Positions 16,049-24,548 are shown, counted from the first letter of the stretch. The stretch: DNA of 64,000 nt from Alteromonadaceae bacterium M269 (GCA_004353515.1 SMNZ01000001.1:1-64000); one strand, 5' to 3'. The notes: generated from the sequence alone by a model not told the origin. Numbers and translations: made by a program.

Positions 16049-16112
16049 AAATACCTCTGTTCTTTTTTGTGAATAGAGGCCAGAGTGGAAAACGCCGACC
16101 TCGTAAGGTCGG

Positions 16113-16271
16113 TTAATCGTCTAGGTTGGCAGTTTCCCGAGGATACAAACGTTTTAATCTGGCTCTCTGCGGCTGACTCAACGCCTGCCAACAAGACCAA
16201 GGCCATTTGTCCTCAGGCATATCTTTCTCTTTATTTAGCGGCTTATCTGAGTTTGATTTTTTTGATGTCAT
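16113..16271 (-). CDS. Small basic hypothetical protein
   Basis: 52 residues from ATG 16271 (MTSKKSNSDKPLNKEK). The frame extends to 16313, but the added residues look less natural. The end, W-P-W-S-C-W-Q-A-L-S-Q-P-Q-R-A-R-L-K-R-L-Y-P, is Trp- and Arg-rich. It is the first minus-strand gene of the element's mobilisation half, facing the plus-strand cargo across a 205-bp gap. Confidence 0.4.
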   Translation of the reverse strand: MTSKKSNSDKPLNKEKDMPEDKWPWSCWQALSQPQRARLKRLYPRETANLDD

Positions 16272-16476
16272 GGCTGTTCTCCAGTTTGCCCAAAGGAATT
16301 TTTGGAACAGCAACCACCATAAGCAGGAATTTAGATGTGAAAATTAGGGATTAAGGGGGATTTAGTAGTAATTTAATTTATCTTAAAAATTGAGAAGAGA
16401 ATTACGCAGTCAGGCTCCAATAAGCATGACGATTTTTCTTGACCGGAAAAAGTAAAAAGTGCTATTCCCATAAACC

Positions 16477-16908
16477 ATGATAAAAATGGATGACAATACT
16501 TATAGGGAACACTATACGCTTGAGCAAAAGTATGACAGCGAATCAGGCAAGTTGTTATGCGAAAAGTTTCGCAATTCTGCCGGTCAGTTAGACAGGGGAG
16601 GATTACCAAGTGAGTTGCATTATTATCGTAACAACGGTGAGTTAAGAGAGATCAAATACCACAGGAATGGTGTTTTGCATCGTGAGGATGGGCCTGCTCA
16701 AATAAGTTTTCATGAAGACAACGGAACTATAGGATTGGAATACTGGTATAAAAATGGCAAACAGCACAGAGATGGAACATTACCTGCTGTAATAGGTCGT
16801 CAGAGAGATGGAAGGATATGGACACGGTCTTATTGGAAGAATGGAGAAAAGGTTGCACCTACTCTTGAAGGTCTAACGGTGAACAAATTCATTAATGACT
16901 TGGAATAA
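16477..16908 (+). CDS. MORN/YwqK-like repeat protein beside the STAND NTPase
   Basis: 143 residues. Three short units of the type 'strand, N-G, H-R-x-D-G' are visible: Y-Y-R-N-N-G-E-L-R-E-I-K-Y, NGVLHREDGPA, and YWYKNGKQHRDGTLPAV. A fourth, shortened unit is Y-W-K-N-G-E-K-V-A. This pattern belongs to MORN-type beta-hairpin repeats as in YwqK-like proteins, some of which act as antitoxins or immunity factors. It precedes the 924-residue NTPase by 59 bp on the same strand, so an operon is likely. The partnership is inferred from position. Confidence 0.65.
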   Translation: MIKMDDNTYREHYTLEQKYDSESGKLLCEKFRNSAGQLDRGGLPSELHYYRNNGELREIKYHRNGVLHREDGPAQISFHEDNGTIGLEYWYKNGKQHRDGTLPAVIGRQRDGRIWTRSYWKNGEKVAPTLEGLTVNKFINDLE

Positions 16909-16967
16909 ACATTTAATTAGGTATGAATAAGCAGATGGTCAATCAATATGACCTCTAAGGAAAGCGG

Positions 16968-19742
16968 GTGAATTTTGAAGAGTTTCGCGGAGAATTAGTC
17001 AAAAAGTACGTTATCACAGGCAGAAAATTACAGCCTGAATTTAAGGAGTTTAGGAAACACTTACTTGAATATTTAATTAAAGAATTTAGTAGTGAAGGCC
17101 GTATTGATGGAGAAATACATCAATGGCCTAAAATATTTAATGAGTTATCATCCCATTCAGAAGCATATTACGGCAAAATTAACAGTTCTGAATTAAGAAA
17201 AAGCTTGCGCCAAGGGCAAGGCGAAAAAGAGCACGTATTTGTCTTATATTATGGTTTGCATACTTTTAAGCGTACAAGAATAAATTCGGAGACAAAAGAA
17301 ACAGAACACCCCTATAAAAACATTGCATATAAACTCGATATCGAAGCTTTTGGTGAGCAGCAAGAAATTGATTTTATTGATGGAGAAAGCGAAACGGAAG
17401 AGACGGACATTTATGACAAAGTTAAGACTAATAATGTTAGGAAAAGAAAGCCACAGCTTGACCACCAAGTAAAATCCCCAACGCTCGCAAACCTTATAGA
17501 ACAGCCGCATTACATAAGATCAACCAGCGATAATTTAGCACTTGGTCCATTTAACCCATACCAAACTAGAATATCTTCATTAACAGAAGGAGCTTTTCCA
17601 AGAGATACCATACAAAATAAAGTGTCAGCTCATATAGCTGAATACATAAGCGGCTATATTTCTATCTGCGGAGAATCTGGCACAGGTAAAAGCTCTCTTC
17701 TTGCTTCGATGTATTTGAATTATGCTAAGTTGACTAATTATTTATGTGTTTATCACGTTGTAAGCAGTGATCATGGAGCGGGGGCAACTCTTAACTTTGT
17801 ATCTCATCTATATGTTTTCTTAGATCAACACTCTTTTTTAACAGGAACGAAACGCTTTATAAAAGATGTTTCGGACTTGAATTTGTCAAATTGCTCAATG
17901 GCTGTATCCAGTATTTTTTCTGATGTAAATGAGTATCTTCTTGCAAACAAAAATCAGAAGTTGTTGATTTTCATAGATGGGTTAGAGGATATTTCTGGCG
18001 AGGATTTTTCTTCAACAGATTTGACTGTGAACGAATTACTTCTGCCTAGTTACTTGTCAATAAATACCTATGTAGCTGTATCTTGTAGAGTCGCAAGCAA
18101 CCAAAAATTTTTATCTCCTATAATTAACTTTAATTTAGATTCAAAAAGTAAAATTCATGAAAATGATTTGAGAGCATATTTAAAAAATAAATTTGAAACA
18201 CAAGAAGTACGAAATTGGGCAAGTAATAATCACCTGTCAGAAGAAGAGTTTGTAGATCTATTGATCCTAAGGAGTGAACACAAATTCGTTTATTTGAATA
18301 ACATATTGGCAACTATTGACAGCTACAATAAAAATAACCTTCCTTATGGTATTGATGAATTTTATAACATAGAGCTTATTAGGTTAACTAACTCTATCTC
18401 CCGAAAAAAAAGAAGTGTTTTCAGCCAACTAATTGCTGCTCTCTTGTGGTTTAGAAAAGGAGTTTCGGTAGAGAGACTATCAATTTTCATTTCCATGAGT
18501 GAGCCAGCGATAATAGAATTCACCAAACCGCTGATGAAATTGGATTTTATCGTTTTTGATAACAACAATGGTGTTGTTTTTATTCGTATAAAGCACTTGT
18601 CTTTTTTTAGCTTTCTAGAAAAAAAGTGGGAAAACGAGAATACCAATATTCACCACCAGAGTTATACAGCATTATTTCAAAAGGTCAGAGCTGAGTTTCG
18701 GTGGGATAAGTATGTTTTAGGGTATATTAACCCTACTGAAAGTGAAGATTATTTGTGTGAGTCAATGTTATTACTTGTCAAATCTGCATTGTTAGGGAGG
18801 CAGTTCGAAGAAGTTATTGAAATTACTCGCAATGCGCAGCTACAAAAATTGGTGATGCAGAGGTGTCCAAACTATTTTTTTCAGTTTGATAACGAATGTC
18901 TACATGTATTCAATAGATGCTTTAAACATTTATTAGATAACTATTCCGAAGAGGAAGCATTAAACTATCACTTGGATTACTTGAACTCTGAATGCCTTGA
19001 GCATGAATGTATTGACTCGAAATTTAGATCCTTAGTTCTAAACCAGTATTATAATAGTAATGATAGTTTAGAGAAGTTTTATAATATTTTCACAAAGAAA
19101 TATGACAATAGTTATTTTTTTAAAAACATCCTTATAATGCTGAGCATGGCAATTACTAAATCTGAAAGTCTAGATGGAGAGAGTAAATTGATGCTACGGA
19201 GTATGTTTAGCTACTATGAAAAAGAAAAGTTGCCAGAAAACTGTTTAACCACAAAGAAATTAATTAAATCAAAGGCATTAGACGAGTTCATAGAGTTTTT
19301 TAAGTCTAGATTGCCATTAACAGTAAGCTCTTTGAAACATTGGCAAGAGTGTAATCCTGATCTCCAGTTTAAACCAAGCGGCCAATATTTAGGTCGTGTC
19401 AGAATTAATGAAGAAACCTATCACATAGGATTAGGAGATATAAATAGGCCATATACTTATGTTAACAAAATAACTGTATTAGGTGAGAGTATTCCAGTAA
19501 GCTCCAAGCTATCTGTCGGGTATGACATGAATGTTGGAGTTACAATAAACAACTTTGATCTTTTTTTTAAGAAAGATGACGATAACTCATTGATTGGTTT
19601 GAATGAAGTTTTCAAAAAGTATACTGGTATTGAGACTATCTTGGGGACTTTGAACAGTCTCTTAGACGTTAAAATCAATGGGAAAAACTCAAAAAAATAT
19701 GACTTATATATTGAGATTATTAACACGGTGCAATCGCAGTAG
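16968..19742 (+). CDS. STAND/NACHT-like NTPase, candidate phage-defence protein
   Basis: 924 residues from a GTG with AAGGA at 16958-16962. Residues 1-190 are an unrecognised charged region. The NTPase core has Walker A GESGTGKSS (235-243), a strand followed by S-D-H-G-A-G-A-T-L (about 266-274), Walker B K-L-L-I-F-I-D-G-L-E-D (331-341), and an R finger region Y-V-A-V-S-C-R (368-374), as in STAND proteins such as NACHT ATPases and Avs sensors. A helical region (400-780) and a beta-rich end (about 800-900) follow, suited to sensing. No nuclease motif stands out at the N-terminus. The gene is visibly more A/T-rich than the mobilisation genes, suggesting separate acquisition. Confidence 0.75.
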   Translation: MNFEEFRGELVKKYVITGRKLQPEFKEFRKHLLEYLIKEFSSEGRIDGEIHQWPKIFNELSSHSEAYYGKINSSELRKSLRQGQGEKEHVFVLYYGLHTFKRTRINSETKETEHPYKNIAYKLDIEAFGEQQEIDFIDGESETEETDIYDKVKTNNVRKRKPQLDHQVKSPTLANLIEQPHYIRSTSDNLALGPFNPYQTRISSLTEGAFPRDTIQNKVSAHIAEYISGYISICGESGTGKSSLLASMYLNYAKLTNYLCVYHVVSSDHGAGATLNFVSHLYVFLDQHSFLTGTKRFIKDVSDLNLSNCSMAVSSIFSDVNEYLLANKNQKLLIFIDGLEDISGEDFSSTDLTVNELLLPSYLSINTYVAVSCRVASNQKFLSPIINFNLDSKSKIHENDLRAYLKNKFETQEVRNWASNNHLSEEEFVDLLILRSEHKFVYLNNILATIDSYNKNNLPYGIDEFYNIELIRLTNSISRKKRSVFSQLIAALLWFRKGVSVERLSIFISMSEPAIIEFTKPLMKLDFIVFDNNNGVVFIRIKHLSFFSFLEKKWENENTNIHHQSYTALFQKVRAEFRWDKYVLGYINPTESEDYLCESMLLLVKSALLGRQFEEVIEITRNAQLQKLVMQRCPNYFFQFDNECLHVFNRCFKHLLDNYSEEEALNYHLDYLNSECLEHECIDSKFRSLVLNQYYNSNDSLEKFYNIFTKKYDNSYFFKNILIMLSMAITKSESLDGESKLMLRSMFSYYEKEKLPENCLTTKKLIKSKALDEFIEFFKSRLPLTVSSLKHWQECNPDLQFKPSGQYLGRVRINEETYHIGLGDINRPYTYVNKITVLGESIPVSSKLSVGYDMNVGVTINNFDLFFKKDDDNSLIGLNEVFKKYTGIETILGTLNSLLDVKINGKNSKKYDLYIEIINTVQSQ

Positions 19743-20012
19743 ACTAGCTATAAAAACTAACATCTAATGTGGCGATTGCTGATTTTTTGAGTTACTTCAA
19801 CTGAATAGGTTAGAGCATCTGTAGCATATCAATTTTATAGATTGCTAGTTTAACATTTTAACTGGATGCCGTCACTGCGCTCCGCAAGCTATGGTCTTGT
19901 CTTACATTCGTTCCTCATTTCAGCCAAGACCCGAGCTTGGGAGCAAACTCCGTTTACGTCCACTTTTGGTTTTTACTAAGCTCACTCTCTGCCGAGATCT
20001 CGCTAAGTAAAA

Positions 20013-20174
20013 ATGTGGTGTGGGACTGACGGGCAAAATGCCGCACCAAAAACTCATGTGAGTTTTATCAACAATCAAGGGAGTGTTCCTGCTACCCCTG
20101 ATAACCCCATGACCAAAGAAAGACTTCGCTCTCTCTTTGGAAACTCATCGACCAACCTTATGCAGATTGGATAG
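20013..20174 (+). CDS. Possible small protein (53 aa)
   Basis: Reads MWCGTDGQNAAPKTHVSFIN and onward to N-L-M-Q-I-G. The residue mix looks coding, especially from residue 15 on (V-P-A-T-P-D-N-P-M-T-K-E-R-L-R-S-L-F-G). There is no good ribosome site before the ATG, so this may be a fragment of an older gene. It lies in an otherwise gene-free 610-bp stretch after the STAND gene (19743-20353), whose other notable content is the 42-bp palindrome. Confidence 0.3.
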   Translation: MWCGTDGQNAAPKTHVSFINNQGSVPATPDNPMTKERLRSLFGNSSTNLMQIG

Positions 20175-20199
20175 CACAGTTTGTTTATTGTTTGATCCC

Positions 20200-20241
20200 T
20201 CAACTGTACCCGCCAATTAATTAATTGTCGGGTACAGTTGA
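20200..20241. repeat. 42-bp near-perfect palindrome
   Basis: TCAACTGTACCCG (20200-20212) and CGGGTACAGTTGA (20229-20241) are perfect 13-bp arms. The centre, CAATTAATTAATTG, is itself a palindrome, so only one opposed pair (20213 with 20228) fails to match. It lacks a T-run, which argues against a simple terminator. A cruciform, a dimer-binding operator or a recombination or replication site are all possible. Confidence 0.85.
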
Positions 20242-20353
20242 CTTATCGCTAGGACTATAAAAATGCTGAAATCTTGGTAACCTCAAGATATCATGGTAAA
20301 TATTTGACACGTTATCGTAACGCATTTGATTGGAGCGATTTTTCAGCCTATTT

Positions 20354-20593
20354 ATGGATGCCAAGACTACCACACCCGAACCTATGATTTCGGAGCTTCC
20401 CTCATACACCGTTGATTCATTGATGACCCGTTTGAGTATTGACGCTCAAAACCAAATCTGGCGAAAGGTTGATGCGCTTATTCGCGTTCAAGGTCAAGTT
20501 TCTAACATCAAAGATAAGCCCTATAACGGATTTTCTTACTTTACCCTTACTGGCGCGAACGCAACCTTTGCTTTGCTATATCTACTGTTTTAG
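20354..20593 (+). CDS. Small OB-fold-like protein, possibly truncated
   Basis: 79 residues from ATG 20354 (MDAKTTTPEPMISELPS). The middle, V-Q-G-Q-V-S-N-I-K-D, then Y-N-G-F-S-Y-F-T-L-T-G-A-N-A-T-F, resembles the N-terminal OB fold of exonuclease VII large subunit or similar single-strand binding domains. The end, A-L-L-Y-L-L-F, is abrupt and unlike that fold. The gene may have lost its 3' part or shifted frame around 20570. It converges with a small minus-strand gene 9 bp away. Confidence 0.45.
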   Translation: MDAKTTTPEPMISELPSYTVDSLMTRLSIDAQNQIWRKVDALIRVQGQVSNIKDKPYNGFSYFTLTGANATFALLYLLF

Positions 20594-20602
20594 TCAGCAC
20601 GG

Positions 20603-20767
20603 CTATATCACAGAAAGTGTAAGTTTGACCTGATAGAGCATAGATTGAATTTGCGTGCGCTCTCTATTGTTAATATTTTTATCAGCCAGTTTATTGAACA
20701 ACTCGACATACAAGCCTTTAAGTTCATTTTTTGTTTTTGATTGCAAATTAAATGCATTCGTCAACAT
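20603..20767 (-). CDS. Small helical hypothetical protein (54 aa)
   Basis: MLTNAFNLQSKTKNELKGLY ... ending K-L-T-L-S-V-I. The sequence is amphipathic and mostly helical, with coding-like composition. GGTGAGAG lies about 9-16 bases upstream. It is divergent from the 20909 gene, with the 20799-20842 hairpin in between. No family recognised. Confidence 0.45.
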   Translation of the reverse strand: MLTNAFNLQSKTKNELKGLYVELFNKLADKNINNRERTQIQSMLYQVKLTLSVI

Positions 20768-20798
20768 GTTAAATCTCTCACCTGTCTTTAGGCTTCGA

Positions 20799-20842
20799 CC
20801 ACCAAAACCTTTCCTCGCCCGAACAGGGAAAGGTTTTGGTGG
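20799..20842. repeat. Perfect 16-bp inverted repeat in a divergent promoter gap
   Basis: CCACCAAAACCTTTCC (20799-20814) pairs with GGAAAGGTTTTGGTGG (20827-20842) across a 12-base loop. Pairing continues outward with further A-T and G-T pairs to about 20795/20846, and CTCTCA (20775-20780) faces TGAGAG (20853-20858). It sits between the 20767 minus-strand and 20909 plus-strand starts, fitting an operator, attenuator or cruciform. The flanking gap is about 140 bp. Confidence 0.8.
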
Positions 20843-20908
20843 TTGGAGGTTATGAGAGGTTTTGTTGCGTTTAGGTATGTTTGATATTGAAGAAAGTTAG
20901 CTGTATAT

Positions 20909-21325
20909 TTGTACAGTTATAAAAAATACGAATTGCAACTTACAGACAATGTGAACCGTGTTATTGTCGGGCGGCATGCTTGCGGTAGATGCGTCAATGT
21001 GGCGATGAATGTGGGAGAGTATAAAGGCTATCGCTGGGCAGGGTTCATTGATTACAAAACAGCATTACATGAGCCTAGAACCGAGTATGTCTTTGCGGCC
21101 TGTTTTCAGGGGAATAATGCCTATCGCCAGAGCGGTGAATATGAATGGCGGTATGTAAGCAGTGGAAGTGCATTTTATCTAACAGCTTTAGTCTATGGCA
21201 TTATTCGAGGTGATGAACCTTGGGTCGTTCATATGAGAAATTATGACGATGATGCATTACCTATTCTTAATCCAGAAGCGCTCAAACCTTCAAAGAAGAG
21301 TAATGTTTATCGCTTGTTTGGTTAG
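20909..21325 (+). CDS. Hypothetical protein
   Basis: 138 residues if begun at the TTG at 20909; the ribosome site is weak, and a GTG at 20951 is an alternative. Contains H-A-C-G-R-C-V-N (about 22-30), a possible metal or redox Cys pair, and several Trp/Tyr-rich strands (Y-R-W-A-G-F-I-D-Y). No membrane segment. It precedes the XRE regulator gene on the same strand by 115 bp. Function unknown. Confidence 0.5.
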   Translation: MYSYKKYELQLTDNVNRVIVGRHACGRCVNVAMNVGEYKGYRWAGFIDYKTALHEPRTEYVFAACFQGNNAYRQSGEYEWRYVSSGSAFYLTALVYGIIRGDEPWVVHMRNYDDDALPILNPEALKPSKKSNVYRLFG

Positions 21326-21440
21326 AGTTTAGTCATACTAAAGTTGGTAAAAAATAGTGTCGCAATAAGTAGACAAATCGAAACGAAGAAATTATCATTT
21401 ATGGTAATTTAATATCTCAAAGCGCAACTATTACACTAAG

Positions 21441-21755
21441 ATGGCAAGGCGAAGGAAAATCAATATCGTACTCCTCAAGAGCATGAGGAAAGAAGCGGAT
21501 TTAACGCAAAAAGAGCTTGCTAATCGTATCGGTATTAGTCGAGAGACCGTATCAGCCATTGAGCGACAAGTACCAGAAACTATTAATAGCCTTGAAGCTG
21601 ATGTTATTGCAGCATGGCATATCGCTTGTCAGCAAAATGCAAAATCTGACACGCGAATGGAGTTTTTAGGTCATATCGTAAAATATTTCGGGTTTTCTGA
21701 GCAAAACCTGATTAAGATGGTGAAACAGTTAACTGGCTCAGATAAGCAGAATTGA
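21441..21755 (+). CDS. XRE-family DNA-binding regulator
   Basis: 104 residues. A basic start (MARRRKINI) is followed by the helix-turn-helix L-T-Q-K-E-L-A-N-R-I-G-I-S-R-E-T-V-S-A-I-E-R (about 19-40), the signature of lambda Cro/XRE repressors. A helical tail (H-I-A-C-Q-Q-N-A ... Q-N-L-I-K-M-V-K-Q-L) could mediate dimerisation. It probably governs nearby cargo or its own promoter in the upstream 115-bp gap. It ends 48 bp before the following membrane gene. Confidence 0.82.
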   Translation: MARRRKINIVLLKSMRKEADLTQKELANRIGISRETVSAIERQVPETINSLEADVIAAWHIACQQNAKSDTRMEFLGHIVKYFGFSEQNLIKMVKQLTGSDKQN

Positions 21756-21803
21756 CCATCAGCTTAAAGTATCCGTTTGATACTTCAAAGGGAAGCTAGC
21801 CCT

Positions 21804-22514
21804 TTGAATATTAAATACTATCTCAACAAATTCCTCTTCTTTCTAACGCCTTTTGTCTTAGTTATTCTGCTGTACTTGTATGGCGGCAGCGCAGAATATT
21901 TTGACAATATTTATATCGCTGCGCTTTGTGTAAGTATTTTGTTTTGCTGGGCGGATAAAGATACTTTTGGTGCACTTATTGTATTACTTGGTTATTGGTT
22001 GGGTTCGGAAGTGTTATTCGCCGTCCCTGATAAATGGCCATATTGGTTATTGATTTACAGCGGTTGTTTAGCATTATCAATCTATTATCTGCATCATATT
22101 ACCGCCAAAATATTATTAGGCTTTATTCTCTTTACAGTTGGTGCAGAGATATATTGGCTAAGTACTGAGTATGCAGATAAGCCAAGAATGATTTATTGGG
22201 TTGGATTAATGTCTTTAACCGTTTGGTTACGCCAACTCTTGTTTAATCGGATCTTCATCATGGATGAATATTTCGGTTACTCAGGTGGCAAAGTAGCCTT
22301 AGATGGAAATGTAGGAGATATTTTTTTCGGTTATTATGTACTTGTAACCTTAATGACACTCGAATTTTTTATCAGGCATATCCTCAGATTGGGGGATATG
22401 TTGTTTGTTTATAACCTCTTCACCCCTGTATCCACATTAATTTCAGCACTAACCCTAGCTGTTATTTATATGCATTATTTCTACAACCAGTCTAAGAAAC
22501 ACCTTTCTGCTTAG
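21804..22514 (+). CDS. Multi-pass membrane protein, unknown function
   Basis: 236 residues from TTG 21804, which has AAGGGA about 10 bases upstream; an earlier TTG (21777) gives 245. About seven to eight hydrophobic segments, starting F-L-F-F-L-T-P-F-V-L-V-I-L-L-Y-L, alternate with short polar loops (A-D-K-D-T-F-G, D-E-Y-F-G-Y-S-G-G-K). No transporter or enzyme motif is evident. It follows the XRE regulator and may be under its control. Confidence 0.55.
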   Translation: MNIKYYLNKFLFFLTPFVLVILLYLYGGSAEYFDNIYIAALCVSILFCWADKDTFGALIVLLGYWLGSEVLFAVPDKWPYWLLIYSGCLALSIYYLHHITAKILLGFILFTVGAEIYWLSTEYADKPRMIYWVGLMSLTVWLRQLLFNRIFIMDEYFGYSGGKVALDGNVGDIFFGYYVLVTLMTLEFFIRHILRLGDMLFVYNLFTPVSTLISALTLAVIYMHYFYNQSKKHLSA

Positions 22515-22566
22515 TCTACTAATCGAACAATTATTACACTCCTAACATATGGCATAATGCCACTAG

Positions 22567-22586
22567 ATGTGGAACGTAATCCACAT
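22567..22586 (+). other. Leader hairpin before the small exported peptide gene
   Basis: ATGTGGA (22567-22573) pairs with TCCACAT (22580-22586), with a 6-base loop. A smaller TGGCAT-AA-TGCCA hairpin lies just upstream. Both sit in the probable 5' untranslated leader, 30 bases before the ATG at 22616. Confidence 0.5.
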
Positions 22587-22615
22587 TTCAAATCACTATA
22601 TTAGGAATGTTTATC

Positions 22616-22777
22616 ATGAAAAAATGTAAGTTATTAGCTGTATCTGTCGTTGTATCTTTCTCTCTACTTTCTGCACCCGCTATATCAGGGCCAACTAAGA
22701 AAACTAAGCCAGAAGTAGAACAAGTCGCCAGTGAACAATCATTTTCTGAATGGTTCTTCGGCTTATTTGATTTTTAA
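22616..22777 (+). CDS. Tiny exported peptide with aromatic C-terminus (53 aa)
   Basis: The signal peptide is MKKCKLLAVSVVVSFSLLSA, with likely cleavage after A-P-A or I-S-G. It leaves about 30 residues: a Lys-rich linker (T-K-K-T-K-P-E-V-E-Q), then S-F-S-E-W-F-F-G-L-F-D-F. AGGA lies 9 bases before the ATG. The Trp/Phe-rich tail is the type that inserts into membranes or binds a partner. It ends at a shared terminator facing the metzincin protease gene. Substrate, inhibitor or small bacteriocin-like peptide are all possible; no match recognised. Confidence 0.65.
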   Translation: MKKCKLLAVSVVVSFSLLSAPAISGPTKKTKPEVEQVASEQSFSEWFFGLFDF

Positions 22778-22800
22778 TACTTTTAAGTTGATACGATGTG

Positions 22801-22830
22801 AAAAAGGGGGATATTTCCCCCTCTCTTTAA
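22801..22830. terminator. Bidirectional terminator
   Basis: AAAAAGGGGGATATTTCCCC, then C and CTCTTT: a G5/C5 stem with an A-run on the left and a pyrimidine-rich run on the right. It ends both the small peptide gene (plus) and the protease gene (minus). Confidence 0.8.
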
Positions 22831-22850
22831 AGTAAATTTTTTGTACTTAC

Positions 22851-24548
22851 CTAATTGGGCTTATTGTAATAATGGCTCCATTTTGCACTTCTAGGCATTG
22901 TAGAATAAATCGCCCAATAGTTATCGTTAAACGATGCTCCTATGTTATAGATATTACCGTTAAATTGGTAAAAGTCGGCGGCGGTTGAGAGCGTTGGTAA
23001 GAACATGCAGCCAATGGATTGATTAGATGCAAATTGCTCGCATACTTCGTGATGCTCCATATAAGTTCTGTAAGGGTGGTCAAGGACTTTTCTAAAAACA
23101 GGGTTATAGTGGGTATCAATTCCAATATATGCATGACCTGGTATGTTCCTTGGTGCATTAGTGTTGAATTCAGTATGTCCAGCTCCTAAAAGGTGTAATA
23201 ACTCATGAACAAGCACATGCGTTCCGGCGTTATAACTCCAAATTCCAACTTGTAGGCGAGCGTCACTATCAGGAAGATGAGGGGTATAGGGCTGATTTGC
23301 TGCACCTCCTACCTCATTACCATTCACTAACCCATGTAACGGGTGTGCATAGAGTACATGGTCAGCGTTATAAAGCTTACGTAGGTCTTGTACATCATCA
23401 TCTGTCTCTAATCGTCTTATCAGGGACAAGTAATCTCTATCACATGGGTTTGATGTCGTGCATAGTGAAGCTGGAGCTACTTCATAACCGAAGGTAAAAC
23501 CGCGTCTTTGATTTCTGAAGTGAGCGACACCTACGCCCCATTGACCACCTTCTGGCGTTGCCATCCCGTTTCCATGCTGATACATCAATTCACGAGCATC
23601 AGTAAGCCCATCAATAATGTGCTGCCTCACATTATTGTATCCTGCGGACTGGAATAACCTTCTATCTATGATGAATAGCACGGAGGTTGTATATGTATTT
23701 TCAACGACAGAGTTATCAGCTGGGGCGCTTGCTAAGTTGTTCTGTCGTAAGAGGGACAACTCAACAAGCTCATTCTTTTTTGGTGGTTCACCTAAAGGTT
23801 TGAGTTCTTTTCTTTGTTCACCAGCCTTTTCAACGAGGTTTCGATACTCCTTACTGCTAATGACTGCATCAGAGATGTTTGAGCTTTTAACTTCCATCGT
23901 GAAGGAATCAACTTCATTGATACTTAATGAATGCGCACTGTCTAAGAGTGAATTCACGCTTTGATTGCTGATAACATCCGCATCTTTTTCACTCATAGTA
24001 TTAGCGACTTTATTGGAAATCGTAACGATGTTATTCCCATCAAATAGTCGCATTTTGAGGGTTCTAAAATAATCAATCGTTACCTTCTGTAGTGGCTCAT
24101 CAAAGGGGTGCATAGAGACGCTAAATAATTCGGGTGAATTGCCCTCATTCTCTATAAAAACCAAGCTTTTGATGAGGAAGCCATCGTAAACCTTTCCTGA
24201 TGGCGCGATGAAGCTATATTCAACTGGTTCATATGGTTGGTTGTATGTCACATGTACCATCTCACCTACATAGTCTATATCTCGCCTTATTCTCACATTA
24301 TCAGAGTTTTTTCTCTTATAGAGTTCTTCTGCTTGTTCGGCGACATCTTTAAAGAAAGCCATTCCGCCCCCGAGTTGTTTAGGAGAGGAGCTTTTTGTTT
24401 GAAGATCATTTAGAGCTTCTGATTTCAGTACCAGTGGAGGCGTTGCATTATATTTTGAAAACATCGGTTGGTAGTTTTGTGCATTAGAGTTGTGTAATGC
24501 GGAGAAAGCCAGTGAACAACCAATCACTATTGAGGGTAATAATTTCAT
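22851..24548 (-). CDS. Secreted metzincin-type zinc protease
   Basis: 565 residues with a signal peptide (MKLLPSIVIGCSLAFSALHN ... A-Q). The catalytic site is VHELLHLLGAGH, the metzincin H-E-x-x-H-x-x-G-x-x-H (His448, Glu449, His452, His458), which binds zinc. A catalytic-domain strand, T-S-V-L-F-I-I-D, starts near 288, so residues about 25-280 form a long N-terminal region that could be a propeptide or a binding domain. A Met-turn candidate is M-E-H or C-M-F after the site. Cys pairs near 363-369 and later suggest disulfides. A protease on a mobilizable element could aid competition, nutrition or virulence. It stands opposite a tiny exported peptide. Confidence 0.85.
   Translation of the reverse strand: MKLLPSIVIGCSLAFSALHNSNAQNYQPMFSKYNATPPLVLKSEALNDLQTKSSSPKQLGGGMAFFKDVAEQAEELYKRKNSDNVRIRRDIDYVGEMVHVTYNQPYEPVEYSFIAPSGKVYDGFLIKSLVFIENEGNSPELFSVSMHPFDEPLQKVTIDYFRTLKMRLFDGNNIVTISNKVANTMSEKDADVISNQSVNSLLDSAHSLSINEVDSFTMEVKSSNISDAVISSKEYRNLVEKAGEQRKELKPLGEPPKKNELVELSLLRQNNLASAPADNSVVENTYTTSVLFIIDRRLFQSAGYNNVRQHIIDGLTDARELMYQHGNGMATPEGGQWGVGVAHFRNQRRGFTFGYEVAPASLCTTSNPCDRDYLSLIRRLETDDDVQDLRKLYNADHVLYAHPLHGLVNGNEVGGAANQPYTPHLPDSDARLQVGIWSYNAGTHVLVHELLHLLGAGHTEFNTNAPRNIPGHAYIGIDTHYNPVFRKVLDHPYRTYMEHHEVCEQFASNQSIGCMFLPTLSTAADFYQFNGNIYNIGASFNDNYWAIYSTMPRSAKWSHYYNKPN

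Noticed and set aside
19743-20353. Possible replication origin with iterons
   Set aside because: I saw no set of direct repeats or a replication protein gene nearby; only the palindrome stands out.
20655-20855. 66-residue plus-strand frame
   Set aside because: Antisense to the better-supported 54-residue gene, and it passes through the 16-bp inverted repeat.
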